This document shows positions 43,185 to 54,453 of a stretch of 64,000 bases of DNA, piece after piece. Within the stretch, counting starts at the first letter, position 1. Each line of letters opens with the position of its first letter. The translations under genes were made by a program, and so were the position numbers. Location: contig NW_026262593.1 of NCBI RefSeq assembly GCF_021869535.1, positions 53,617,318-53,681,317 on the forward strand. The letters are read 5' to 3'. This DNA is from Mytilus californianus (Eukaryota > Mollusca > Bivalvia > Mytilida > Mytilidae). Below the pieces are notes generated by a model. That model ran no database searches. It saw nothing but the letters and a program-made list of their open reading frames with translations, and was not told the origin of the DNA.

Positions 43185-44879
43185 TCAAATAACGGCATAC
43201 AAATCTGCCGACCCATCAAGATTGTATAAAACTAAACGCTTGTGTTTCTTGTCATAATCAACACCCGAGGGTCGACCAGGTCTTTTCAGTACAACCCTAC
43301 TGCCGCTTCCATCCGGTGATATCGCAACGACGCTGTACGAACTCTCCGACATAGACTCTGTAGCTGTATCGACCGCGTTCGATCCAAGCACGAATACAAT
43401 TCCTACGGAATCCAATGTTATTCCTTGTGGGCTTTCCACGGATTTTTCCTTGAAGGTCCAAATTGTCTTTCCTCTCAGATCACAACAACTAACTTCTCTG
43501 GTACTTTCGTTTGTAAAACATAGTCTGCTATTAGAAGCAGACAGGAAACGAACCTCGGCTACATTTATTTGAAGTATTTTTTTTATCTGACCCAACGTGT
43601 CCAGAATCATTATTCCCTCATCTTTGACCACGACAAACAGCTGACCGTTCATGTACGATATGCCTCTGCACATGTTTTTTGCATGAATCGTTTTCGATAC
43701 TTTGTGGTACGTTGTATCAATAATCTGAATGGAATTTTGCTTTTCAAATGTAATTGCGACTGTGCAATAGTTTATGGCAGCAATGTCGAATGGATGGCCC
43801 GGTACAGTAATGCTTGAAACGAATGAACCTTTCTTATCATAAATTACAAGCATTTTGTTCTCAGGTTCAGTAAAAACCATTTGTCCGTCTGATTTAAACA
43901 CGCAATTTTTGATAAACGCTTGATTTCCAGATGGTTTCTTTATGCTTTCTCTTAGTTCGACCTTCAACTTTACTAAAGACTTGGTATTCGATTTTGGTCC
44001 GTTTTTAGTTTTTGTCTGTTGCTCTGGTGTCTTTTTATTTGGACTACCTTTTTGTACCTCTATATTTCCAAAAGTTACTACTTCATCATAAAAGGCCTGC
44101 AAACCGGGAGCATGTTTGAGGACTAAAGTTGTTGGTTTAGTATTTTTAATGGCGTCTGTAACTGCTGTTTCCTCTTCCTTAAATTTTGTCCTCATCTGTA
44201 GTGTTCTCAGGAAGTTATGGATACTGGTAGATGGCGATTGGCTTAACATTCCAGACTGTTCTTTCAGATTTTGCATTTCTTTTTTGCTCTTGTCCAATGT
44301 GTTTAAGCACTCTTCTATTTCGTGCTTCTGTTTTTGATAAGTCTTCTGTAAATCTTGTAGAAGTTCATCCTGAACTTTATTTAATTTGTCGTTAATATTA
44401 TTTCTTATAGATGTAATTTCGTCCTCAATTTTCATTTTCCGGTCTTTCATAGATGTCAAATTCTTGGTTCTATTTACGATAACCTTCTGTATGTTGCCTG
44501 CCATTGCTTTTATAGTTTTATCGAACTCCATGGTAACAGTTGACAATTTTAACTCCTTTGCCGCTGCATGCAGTGTCAAAACAGCGGCGCATGCTTTGTG
44601 AGCTTCCGGTGAACACACGACGCAAACAACTTCATCGTGTGATTTACAATAATAGTGAGATTTGTTCTCGTGGGTTTTGCATATTGCACTTTCGGGTGCG
44701 GTTTGCTTTTGGTATTTTTCGACTGTTATGAATTTATGGCCCCTATTTTTACGATTCGATAAATGATTATAACGACATTTGTTACAGAAACCCTTTTGGC
44801 ACATGGAGCACCATGCTTCTGCTATTTTGATTGTGTGGCGAGTTTCGCACAGCGAACAATTGACATCTTCTGGCTTCAT
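43185..44879 (-). CDS. B-box / coiled-coil / beta-propeller protein (TRIM-like, no RING), copy 2
   Basis: 564 residues, start MKPEDVNCSLCETRH. First B-box-type site: C8, C11, H15, C24, C27, C32, C35, H39. B-box 2 lies near residues 67-98 (CKTHENKSHYYCKSHDEVVC then C-H-C). A long coiled coil (~105-240) is followed by a Lys-rich linker (KKTPEQQTKTKNGPKSN) and a propeller of ~265 residues with GHPFD, MCRGISYMNGQ and SPDGSGSRVV segments. It shares domain order, length and many propeller words with copy 1, 7.3 kb away on the same strand, so the two are tandem paralogues. A ttcacatatgtag acceptor lies just upstream of the ATG, implying a 5' UTR intron. Function is unknown, and the same caution about ligase activity applies because no RING is present. 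Confidence 0.9.
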   Translation of the reverse strand: MKPEDVNCSLCETRHTIKIAEAWCSMCQKGFCNKCRYNHLSNRKNRGHKFITVEKYQKQTAPESAICKTHENKSHYYCKSHDEVVCVVCSPEAHKACAAVLTLHAAAKELKLSTVTMEFDKTIKAMAGNIQKVIVNRTKNLTSMKDRKMKIEDEITSIRNNINDKLNKVQDELLQDLQKTYQKQKHEIEECLNTLDKSKKEMQNLKEQSGMLSQSPSTSIHNFLRTLQMRTKFKEEETAVTDAIKNTKPTTLVLKHAPGLQAFYDEVVTFGNIEVQKGSPNKKTPEQQTKTKNGPKSNTKSLVKLKVELRESIKKPSGNQAFIKNCVFKSDGQMVFTEPENKMLVIYDKKGSFVSSITVPGHPFDIAAINYCTVAITFEKQNSIQIIDTTYHKVSKTIHAKNMCRGISYMNGQLFVVVKDEGIMILDTLGQIKKILQINVAEVRFLSASNSRLCFTNESTREVSCCDLRGKTIWTFKEKSVESPQGITLDSVGIVFVLGSNAVDTATESMSESSYSVVAISPDGSGSRVVLKRPGRPSGVDYDKKHKRLVLYNLDGSADLYAVI

Positions 44880-44882
44880 GAC

Positions 44883-45739
44883 CTACATATGTGAAAAAAA
44901 ATCAAATGGTGAACATTCAGTGTACGGAACAAAAAATAATGTTCATGATAATAATGATTAGCTTTGAAACAAAAAGGCCATTTTAAGTAGATTTAAGTCA
45001 AAACCTTTTCAGACATAAGTACTGGAGGACAGGACAATTGTTTTTAGCCCCCCCCCTTTTTTTTCAAAATCCGTTATATTTTGTTTTCCATTAATTTCAA
45101 TTATTATCGCGTGTTTTTTGTGTATTATATGAACACAAATATACCAGAAATAACTTGCATTTGCTATTTACTATCAATTCCAAGTTAACTATCTACAGCG
45201 GTCAAGGTATGCGCTGATTTAGCAACGCATGCAGCGGCAAATATATCAGCGACTGCTGTGGATAGTAAACTTGGAATTGATAGTAAATAGCAAACACAAG
45301 ATATTTCTAGTATATTTGTGTGCCTATAATACAGAAAAATGCAAAAATAATTGAAATGAATGGAAAACAAAATAAATAAAGGATTTTGGAAAGGAGGAAT
45401 AAAAATTATCCCGTCCCCATAAACCTATGTGGTTTAAGCATCTATTTTACATTACGAAGTAACCATACTGCTATCACAGTTATAAATTCATGAACTACAA
45501 GTTTAAAGGCAAATAATTTGATTTTAATCATGCCATAATTTATCGAAAAACTGACTGCTTTTTTTAGCATTCTGATATAAAAATTAGCATGATAATACAG
45601 AAAGATTCTTCTTAACGTGGTTTCAATAATAATCATGATAAAAAAATATAGCAATAAAAAACTTAAAAAAATATTGATAATATTAATAATGATAATAAAC
45701 TTTAATAGTAATAAAAAAAAAAACTTGAAACACCCTTAC
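44883..45739 (-). other. Candidate 5' UTR intron of B-box gene copy 2
   Basis: Acceptor tttcacatatgtag ends at 44883. The best upstream donor on the minus strand is CAAAG/GTAAGG at 45740/45739. If used, the ~857-bp intron contains the large foldback at 45030-45417. The donor choice is tentative. Confidence 0.4.
45030..45417. mobile_element. ~390-bp foldback element with ~150-bp arms
   Basis: The left arm (ccgttatattttgttttcca, ttaatttcaattattat ... tgctatttactatcaattcc) and right arm (ggaattgatagtaaatagca ... aataattgaaatgaatggaa, aacaaaataa) are inverted over ~150 bp, around a ~70-bp centre rich in cagcgg/agcgac words. The left arm carries a C9 run where the right has shorter G runs. It lies 150 bp upstream of the B-box copy 2 ATG. 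Confidence 0.8.
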
Positions 45740-46014
45740 CTTTGTCATGGGTAGCAATTACTTTGTATATTATATATTTGCAAAAGTATGTCAATGTTTG
45801 AAAGAAAAAAATATTATATGGCTGTCGTAATTGTTGTTCTTTTAACCATTTCACTGAATTTAAAAAAAATCTTTTGAAATCATTATATATACTTATCTTG
45901 ATTACTAATTTTTTAACCAAATTTATTCAAAAATAAAGTTGAAAACTTTATAATTTATGTAATCAATCGAAAAGATTCTAAGATTAAAAAAATGAAAATA
46001 ACACTTTATTAATT

Positions 46015-46075
46015 TTATGCATCCGAGGCGTCTTGGTTTGCCTTAATTCATCAGGAACTCTCAAAACCGAAAATT
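46015..46075 (-). ncRNA. Degenerate hammerhead-like motif, minus strand
   Basis: On the minus strand: ggctttccaattttcggttt, tgagagttcctgatgaatta, aggcaaaccaagacgcctcg, gatgc. CTGATGA is intact and stem I (AGTTC-side with GGATGC) mostly pairs, but the GAAA box reads AAGA. The upstream words match those before the motif at 59286 (ggctttcaaatttttgactt). Confidence 0.45.
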
Positions 46076-46199
46076 GGAAAGCCAAGGGTGTGTACATGTA
46101 TAAAACCGAAACAGGTTCAAAGTTACATACACAATAGTAGTCAAATCCTTCTAATGTCAACTTTTGAAAAGGATAATTTTGTATTTGCGTAATGCTTAA

Positions 46200-46690
46200 C
46201 AGAGGGTAAGGATTTGGGGTTTACAGAATAGAGAATAAAGGGCAATTTTTTTTTTAAATAGAGAAAAATGGACCAAAATTTAAGAAAAGAGAATCATGAA
46301 GTGCTGAAATATAAAGAATAGAGAATATTGGGCAAAAAATAAAAAGAATAGAAAATAATGGACAAAAAAAATAAAGAATAGAGAATAATGAGGTACTAAA
46401 ATATAAATAACGGATAATAATGGGCAAAAAGTCTAAAGAACGGAGAATAATGGGCAAAAAGTATAAAGAATGGAGAATAATGGGCAAAAAATATAAAGAA
46501 TGGAGAATAATGGGCAAAAAATATAAAGAATGGAGAATAATGGGCAAAAAGTATAAAGAATGGAGAATAATGGGCAAAAAATATAAAGAATGGAGAATAA
46601 AGGGCAAAAAATATAAAGAATGGAGAATAATGGGCAAAAAAATATAAAGAATGGAGAATAATGGGCAAAAAGTATAAAGAATAGGGGAAG
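46200..46690 (+). repeat. 30-bp minisatellite grown from the dispersed 'gaataatgggc' repeat
   Basis: 46205-46430 matches the dispersed repeat (tttacagaatagagaataaa, gggcaa). 46432-46690 is a regular 30-bp array, unit gaataatgggcaaaaaatat, aaagaatgga, about 8-9 copies. The period is a multiple of 3, so several frames remain open on both strands; the 163-residue FCPLFSILYI-type frame is an artefact. Confidence 0.9.
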
Positions 46691-47859
46691 TCGCCAAAAA
46701 AACATAAAGAATACAGAAATGAAGAACCATCATACAGAAGCTCATTAAACAATGAGGATGCCTTGCATACGCTACATTTTGGTCAAGTATTATCTGATCT
46801 TCTCTAAATAAAGCTCAGGATGTTTTCCTTTATACTATTGCACCGTCAACTATTTTCATCCCTATGGCATATATTGAATGTGTTATCCGTGTTCTATAGA
46901 AGTACGGTACTCTTAGTATTTCAGCCGGATAGATAGTTTAGTGTCCGACTTCATAAAAACACAGTTCACATGTATTAAAACAATCAAAACTGACATTTAT
47001 ATGCAAACTAAATTTGATTAAAAATTTGAATTCAGTATACATTGTACTTAATTTTGATTCTGTGTTAAGAGGTGGCTCGAACATGGTCAAACCCAAATTG
47101 CGACCTTTATAGTTTGGCGGGCGACCTTGCGACCTGCATGACGTCTGATCTAAAAGGACCTGTGGTCTTTGAAAATTTTCAAAAACAGAATTCAATCAGT
47201 TGCGAACTGTAAATTTTTTTAAAAGTGACATTATGACCTAAGACAATTTTTAAAACTTGACCCTTTGACCCAAATTAGAAAGTGGGTATACACTACTGGA
47301 GCCTCAGAGGTTAGCCACTGTTCTACATTGTTTTATAGACTAAGTCTTTAATTTGTTTATCTTCTCGTGTTTTCTGTTTGACCATCCATTGGCCAAAAAA
47401 ACATTACACAGAAAACAGTTAAGTTTAAGAAATACGAATACCACAAAAATCGGGCATGAACTAAAATATTAGTAATGCTCGGAATAATAAGCAGATAGTG
47501 ACAACCTCCGTGTCTCTTTCCCACTTTAATGAATTCTGTTGTATTTCTCGTGATAAGTAACAAATAAGTCGTGATCGAGTAGCAATAACTAAGTTACTAT
47601 GCAGCAAAATAATGACACTGCTAGCACACCATTATGAAAAATGATATTTTTGCACAGGAACCTTGCCACTAATTATAGTATCTTTCTTTTACGAATAATG
47701 AAACAAGTCTACGAAAAGGGGAGCGCAGTTAGTTCCCCGCCATAAGCATGACTCTGTTTGCTGAAAATTACATCCACCATACTAAACAAATGTGCGTGTT
47801 AAATTGTCAACAGTCTTAGAAGAGGATCTAGTTGGGACAGAAAACAAAATATTGGCAAA

Positions 47860-47945
47860 AAAATAATGAATAGAGAAATATAACTGACTAAACAAATAAA
47901 ATAAATAAAGAATAGAGAATAGTTGGATGCAAAATGGTATAACTG
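47860..47945 (+). repeat. Weak copy of the 'gaataatgggc' repeat
   Basis: ggcaaaaaaataatgaatag, agaaatataa, aagaatagagaatagttgga. Same vocabulary, degenerate. Confidence 0.4.
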
Positions 47946-48244
47946 AAAATACTGTGGAAAATAAAAGAATATGTTTTATTATGTTAATTACAGAAACTTG
48001 AAGGATGTGCAGAATGAAGAAATCACAAAATTACAGATGAATTTAATGCAAAGAATTTTTTTATGAAAATTTAAAGATAAAGAAAATTGGATCAAAAATT
48101 AAAAACTACAGAAATGAAGGATCGACCACATCCGGGCAGACCCGCTTAGAAAACAATGACATTATAACAGTTTCAGAGAACATTTTTATGAACTAGGCTA
48201 GATTTTTGCAAAATATGATTTTGTACTTCTTAAAACTAGATTTA

Positions 48245-48312
48245 TTGTTCTCGTCCTGAACAGGAACAAAAGATGAAATACTTGCCACCGGACCGTCAAA
48301 CAACAATAAATT
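48245..48312 (-). repeat. Family D copy, inverted
   Basis: ttgttctcgtcctgaacagg ... gaaatacttgccaccggacc, gtcaaacaacaataaa is the reverse complement of the repeat at 3650. Confidence 0.6.
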
Positions 48313-48783
48313 TAACCTACAAATCCTTGCTCTAGGTGCTTTTATTTCAATTATTTTAATTCAAAGTACTATTTACCAAAAAGTTTTCTTCGTGATGAAC
48401 TTTTTAAACTATTTTATCTTCCCACGATATTTAGATAATTTGTTTTATTTTAACTTTTTTTATTTGTGAGTTTTATTACGTCTATTGCGGTCCGTCGTTG
48501 TTCTTTCGATTCCGTTATTAGTTTTAATGAAGAAGGTAGACAACTCTGCAAAAACATGTGAAAATGTCCTGTCCTAATGAGTTAAGAATTTTCCAAAGGT
48601 TATTGAGAAGAACGATATGGTTGCATCGAAATTTCTCTGCTGGTAAAGGATCTAAACATAGTACTTTTTATGTTGTTTAATTATGCACCTTATTACTTAT
48701 TTAAGTTGGTTTACAATTTTTAAATACCAGCATAAAAATTTACAGAGCCAGAGGGGTTCAGATGAGGATTTTAATTTTACTGT

Positions 48784-48845
48784 CAATAGCGGTAGCTATC
48801 CTATTTGGTATTTTATATAGGATAGCGACCTTCATTGACAGTTAA
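48784..48845. repeat. Short palindrome
   Basis: actgtcaatagcggtagcta, tcctatttgg is mirrored by tataggatagcgaccttcat, tgacagt; arms of about 25 bp. Confidence 0.7.
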
Positions 48846-49911
48846 AACACATCCCTCCCAATAAACAAGCCCCTAGGGTACAGGGCCTAATCTAGGATTT
48901 TGAAGAGGGAGAAGTGACTTCTCCTTCCAAGAGAGAGAAGGGAGAAGTGGTCAATTTCTTGGAGAAGTGAGATTCCATTACCGTTTCGGTTGCATCTTGT
49001 TTTCATGCTTATCACTACGGAAATTGTTTTATATTCAATAAAAGATATACTTGCAGTTTTTTCATATGTTATTGTACACAATGTATATATAGAAAGTTCT
49101 TAGTAAAAAGGTTTAGACAATATTTAGTTGTTATTTATTTATTAATACCATTGTGTTCTAAATAAAATTTGTTGATTGGGACATGAGGGAGTAGCCTAGT
49201 GATATTATTATGATTATGATGCATTAAATTCATGTGCATCTGCCTCAATTTATTTTTAAAAGTCCAGAAAAAATATAACTCCCAGTTTTCCTGTTGAATT
49301 TCACATGACTGGGAATTTAATTTATACATGTATCACCACTTGTCATTATATTGTAAAACATTATTGAATGTCCAGGACATTATGTTAGTTGTAAATTGAG
49401 ATTATCGTTAAAGATTGTAAGTCTATAAATGAAAATATTTTTCAATCGCATATTAATTATCCGACAAAGAGCTAATTTCTATCATTTTTTAAAAATATCA
49501 TCCATATCAACGAAAAGGTCGTGAGAAACAATCCACTGCTGATCACAACCTGGTCGAGTGTCGTACGTTTGCCATCACATTATCCATCAGCAGTCTTTCT
49601 ACCTTTTATATTTCAATTTTATTCAATCAATATAATAAATCTACCGTTAATTCCAACCTTTTACCTACCGAATAGTAAAATTGATCGACTCGTGTAAGTT
49701 GTAAAAGTAAAACAAATCAGCTGAGTGATTACGCAACATCCTCAGATGAAAATTATCGTAAAATGATAACTTAAAACAGACGGTCAGTTTTCCGTTTGAA
49801 CAGTTTTGAAAGTTATATCAGAGGATGTTCAAAGTCGCCGTTGTATTTATTTAATTTGATCGTTGACAGTATTAGTCCTGGGTCGTTTCAAAAATCTCGA
49901 TTTTCCTTGTC

Positions 49912-49922
49912 AGCCGCCATTT
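49912..49922 (-). promoter_or_regulatory. YY1-type motif (AAAATGGCGGC), possible MRPS22 promoter
   Basis: gccgccatttt on the plus strand reads AAAATGGCGGC on the minus strand, matching the YY1 consensus often found near start sites of nuclear genes for mitochondrial and ribosomal proteins. It lies ~6.7 kb upstream of the first visible MRPS22 exon in a locally GC-richer patch. The link to MRPS22 is an inference. Confidence 0.3.
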
Positions 49923-50618
49923 TTTTTACCTGTGAGACTTGTCAATCACAAGTTGTCTCCCTTTAATGATTTTGATAGCGATTTGACTTCGCTATGAAGT
50001 CAGTCGGCCGGCGAGATTTAGCGATTTTCAAAATTCTTTGGCGACTTAAATTGTCATTTCGCCGGCAAGATTATGGCCTGAGGGTATAATGTTCTTGTGC
50101 ACATGTCTAGTGTATATATTTTCATTTTGATTGAACTATTATTTATTATGCAGTTGATTATAAGTTATAAGTAGGCATTGAAAACGAAACAATTACAAAA
50201 ATGTTATTGTAAGTTGGACACCATTTGCAGGAATGCTATGGGTTAGGAACTGATTAATTACGAACGTAACTATATATGACACAGTTTAAGGTTACCGTTA
50301 CAATTATTGAACTTTTAACCAGCTTTAATTTGTCGCTGAATTCTCTGATATGCTTTAATTTACTATCATTATTCAACAAATAATGTTCAAATTGTTTTAA
50401 ATGGTTTTAATGTTCTTCAAAATACAATGTAATACTACAGTTTAGTAGTGCTAAAGGCAAATAGTATAGTTCAATGGTTCAATGTTTAGAAGAGAAGTGT
50501 TATTCCCATTACCAAATTTTCTTTGGGTGAAAAATTTATGTAATAATTATAATTGTAAAATATCCTTATTCATGTTATTAGTGATCATGAAACAGTGGAC
50601 CTACAAACTGATTAAATA

Positions 50619-51377
50619 CAGTCAGGGGACTTACTTAAATGAGTGATTAAGAAATCACTGATTCAAGTAACTTTTTTTCAGAAATATGTTGGAAGTAAGA
50701 GTTGTCTTTCTTTAATAATCACCCATTTAAGTAGTACAAATAAATCACTAGACTAAGTGATTTAATTTTATTGTAGCTTTAAAAATACACTTCTAATGAT
50801 CCAGGGACTAATTATGTTGCTAAAATTATCAGAACCAACATCTGTGTTGTTAGGATGACCAGTCATGTCAGGTGATGACCTTGTACACTGAATCTGGGAT
50901 AATGACATGAAAATCACTTGTTTAAGTATCATACCTCTAGTTTCTTCAAAACCATCACTTCTTTAAGTATTATTATTTTAATTATCCCCACTAATTTCAA
51001 CACCGTCGAACAGTGAAATTTTGGATGCGAACAGTAATATTTTATTACATAATCTGTAAGATGAAACCTTGAAAAATACTAACCAATGCTGGGAAAAATC
51101 TGTTACGAAAGTATTAGATTATTATGTAAAGCTTCATTATAGCATATTTTTCAACAAATATAGGATTTACAGATGAATGATTGCATCAAAGGCATAAACC
51201 TTGCTACTTAAAAGAAGCAAAAGTTTCATTTTTTTCAATTTTATTAATAGTTAGATATAATTTAAACCTGTACATGTATGTTTAAAATTTTGGTAAAACT
51301 ACAAAATCACAGAATTTCTAATTTGCTACTTAAATGAGTGATCAACAAATCACTGATTTCAGTAATTCCCCTGACTG
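50619..51377. mobile_element. 759-bp TIR element, CAGTCAGGGG ends, AAATA target duplication
   Basis: The ends cagtcagggg and cccctgactg are perfect inverted repeats, flanked by aaata at 50614-50618 and 51378-51382. Subterminal regions carry many copies of an aatcact...tttaagta word in both orientations (e.g. cttaaatgagtgattaag, aaatcactgattcaagtaa). No ORF inside; a non-autonomous DNA transposon. Confidence 0.85.
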
Positions 51378-51487
51378 AAATAGGGGTTAAAACAAAATAA
51401 AAGAATATAAATATATGACTTTAAAGTTTGACATTTTAAATTCAGTTAAATATGTTGAATGATTCGTTATTATCAATTGAATAAGGT

Positions 51488-51795
51488 TGAGATCTCATAA
51501 ACATGTTTAACCCCGCCGCAATTTTGCGCCTGTCCCAAGTCAGGAGCCTCTAGCCTTTGTCAGTCTTGTATTATTTTTAATTTTAGTTTCTTGTGTACAA
51601 TTTGGAGTTTAGTATGGCGTTCATTATCACTGAACTAGTATATATATTTGTTTAGGGGTAAGCTGAAGGACGCCTCCGGGTGCGGGAATTTCTCGCTGCA
51701 TTGAAGACCTGTTGGTGACCTTCTGCTGTTGTCTGTTCTATGGTCGGGTTGTTGTCTCTTTGACACATTCCCCATTTCCATTCTCAATTTTATTG
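51488..51795 (+). mobile_element. 5'-truncated retroelement copy (3' tail)
   Basis: ggttgagatctcataaacat through gaagacctgttggtgacctt to ccatttccattctcaatttt; collinear with 18035-18345 and 40028-40294. Confidence 0.75.
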
Positions 51796-52481
51796 TATCT
51801 CATATATATGTAAACATATTTGGATTAGTTTAATTCATGTTATACTTTATCAGGTGTTATAAAAAAACTGTGAAGTCATATAAGAGATTCATGAACTAAC
51901 AAAACTTCTTCAACACACACCCAACAAATAAATTGGTCAAAAACTAAATTTTCTAAAATTTTCTTCAGTATTTCATTTTCCTCAGTATTTCAAGCTCAAG
52001 ATGAAGTAATGCTTGTCATCTAACAACAAAGAAAAAAACTAATGAATTTGACAGTCTTGGACAAGATCAACTATAAAGTACAAAATTACAATCCAGTTTA
52101 CGATATATCTAATTGAAATGATGCATTACAATGCTAGAATTGTAATTCTCTGCAAAAAAAAAAGAATGTCACATGATCAATAGCTTTATAGAGCTTATAA
52201 ATCAAACCAAATCAAATTAGATTTCTTTATTCTTAATTAAAGGACCCATATAGAGCATATAAATCACAAAGTTCATACAATATATCCCCACAAACAACTC
52301 GTGCAATCAAATATACATGCTGATTATTAGTGATTAATTTAATTTTGGATGAAACACGTCTTCTGATTGGCTGAGAAAATTTTGTTTATCAGCTCATAGA
52401 CATAATTTTGTCATGTGACCGTGACGTTATCAACGTTTTTTCACGATTTACTCCTTAAAAATGGAATTTAGAATTAAATTA

Positions 52482-52640
52482 TAAGGAATGATTGTAATAT
52501 TTTTTCTGTCTATTCGAAATAACAGAAAAAATGTGGTGCACACTGTTAAATAACCCGCTACGCGCGTTATTCAGTGTGCACCACATTTTTGATGTTATTT
52601 CTTCATAGACAGAAAAAATATTACAGTTATTCCTTAATTA
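52482..52640. repeat. ~160-bp perfect-centred palindrome
   Basis: aaggaatgattgtaatattt, tttctgtctattc ... aaaatgtggtgcacactg is mirrored by cagtgtgcaccacattttt ... catagacagaaaaaatatta, cagttattcctt. The centre aataacccgctacgcgcgtt att is itself palindromic. A foldback MITE able to form a long cruciform or hairpin. Confidence 0.88.
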
Positions 52641-52903
52641 AAAATGATTATAGGAAGAAATATAGAAACATGATTAAGAACTTATTATAAAAACATGAGG
52701 GGAGAGAGCCAGTACAAAGAGGGATAACTCCATTTGTTCACCTTAACTTGCATGTATGTATCATTTTACTGATCTCATCTTTAGAATGTTATTTAGGTAC
52801 AGACCAAATATACTGTATTATAATGTAAATCTTCATTTATCATGATCCAGATATAAAGAATTGACTGAGAAATAATTCTTTCTTGCAATGCTCTTTGCTC
52901 ATT

Positions 52904-53925
52904 GTCGAGCCTTCGACTTTAGTCGAAAAAGCGAGACATAGCGATCCTACATTCCGTCAGCGTCGTCGTCGTCGTCGTCGGCGGCGTCCACAAATATTCA
53001 CTCTGTGGTTAAAGTTTTTGAAATTTTAATAACTTTCATAAACTATCCTGGATTTCTACCAAACTTGGACAGAAGCTTGTTTATGATCATAAGATAGTAT
53101 CCAGAAGTAAATTTAAAAAAAAATAAAATTCCATTTTTTCCGTATTTTACTTATAAATGGACTTAGTTTTTCTGCCGGGAAATATTACATTCACTCTGTG
53201 GTTAAAGTTTTTAAAATTTTAATAACTTTCTTAAACTATCCTGGGTTTCTACCAAACTTGGACAGAAGCTTGTTTATGATCATAAGATAGTATCCAGAAG
53301 TAAATTTTGTAAAAAAAAAAATCCATTTTTTCCTTATTTTACTTTTAAATGGACTCAGATTTTCTGCCAGGAAACAACACATTCACTCTGTGGTTAAAGT
53401 TTTTAAAATTTTAATAACTTTCTTATACTATTTTGGATTTGTACCAAACTTGGACAGAAGCTTGTTTAAGATCAAAAGCTAGTATCTAGAAGGAAATTTT
53501 GTAAAAAAATAAATCCATTTTTTCAGTATTTTACTTTTAAATGGACTTAGATTTTCTGCCAGGAAACAACACATTCACTCTGTGGTTAAAGTTTTTAAAA
53601 TTTTAATAACTTTCTTATACTATTTTGGATTTGTACCAAACTTGGACAGAAGCTTGTTTATGGTCAAATGCTAGTATCTAGAAGGAAATTTTTTTTTTCT
53701 TCCAGTTAACATTACATTCAGTCTGCAGTTAATGTTTTTAAACATTTATTAGATTCATAAACTATCCTGGATTTTTACCAAACTTGGACAGAAGCTTCTT
53801 ACAATCAAAAGATAGTATCAAGAGGAATATTTTTATTGATTTACTTCCTCATTTTTGTTGAGCCTGCGATTAGCAGAAAAAGTAGGCGAGACACTGGGTT
53901 CCGTGGAACCCTTACGAATTTTTTT
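52904..53925 (+). mobile_element. Pearl/Helitron-like element, same family as 32181-32883
   Basis: Head gtcgagccttcgactttagt, cgaaaaagcgagacatagcg, a (gtc)n stretch, about five ~180-bp units (ttcactctgtggttaaagtt ... ccaaacttggacagaagctt), and the tail hairpin gggttccgtggaaccc then ttacgaattttttt. More units than the 32-kb copy. Confidence 0.82.
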
Positions 53926-54087
53926 ATATGGTAAGGCGTTTTATTTGTCAATATCTTTATACTGAGTGTATGAAAATTTAGAACTTTTGTACTTCAATGT
54001 GGACCTATATATCAGTTCAAAAGGCATCCTTTTTTGGAATATAGTAATTTTGGTCTTCTTCGGACAGGGAATGGGGACGCTTAATTC

Positions 54088-54300
54088 AATACTTTAAATT
54101 CAGAAATTATTGCGTGCATTTATTATTGCTATTTTTGAAGAATGGACAGAAATGCGAGATTAATTATTGTGATTTAAGGAAGAGCTGCGTACAGATACAT
54201 GTTTCAGATATCAAAATGCGAGTTCTTATTTTTGCGATACTTACCCAGTCGCATTATTCGCATTAATATAAAAATCTCGCAATAATTCTGAATTTACAGT
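54088..54300. mobile_element. ~210-bp MITE with aaattcagaattattgcg-type TIRs
   Basis: Ends tttaaattcagaaattattg and caataattctgaatttacag are inverted. Non-coding. A related single end occurs near 59077-59097. Confidence 0.7.
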
Positions 54301-54453
54301 GCTTTGTGGAAAGAGAATGCCACACTCTCTGCATGTTATGAACCCTTGCAGCAACTCTTTTAGGGGGCTGTCTGTAGGTGACCTGTTGCAAGACTAAATT
54401 TCTGTTCCTATCCAATAAACCCTCATTTACCAATGGTAGTCAGAATTTCTTGA

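Noticed and set aside
46254-46752. 163-codon hydrophobic minus-strand frame resembling a membrane protein
   Set aside because: Reading of the 30-bp minisatellite, whose period keeps frames open.
49994-50083. ATG with 30 codons of Arg-rich, presequence-like peptide (MKSVGRRDLAIFKILWRL) as MRPS22 exon 1
   Set aside because: It looks like a mitochondrial targeting signal and lies near a YY1-type motif, but its only donor (AGG/GTATAA) gives phase 0 while exon a needs phase 1. Without an extra exon it cannot join.
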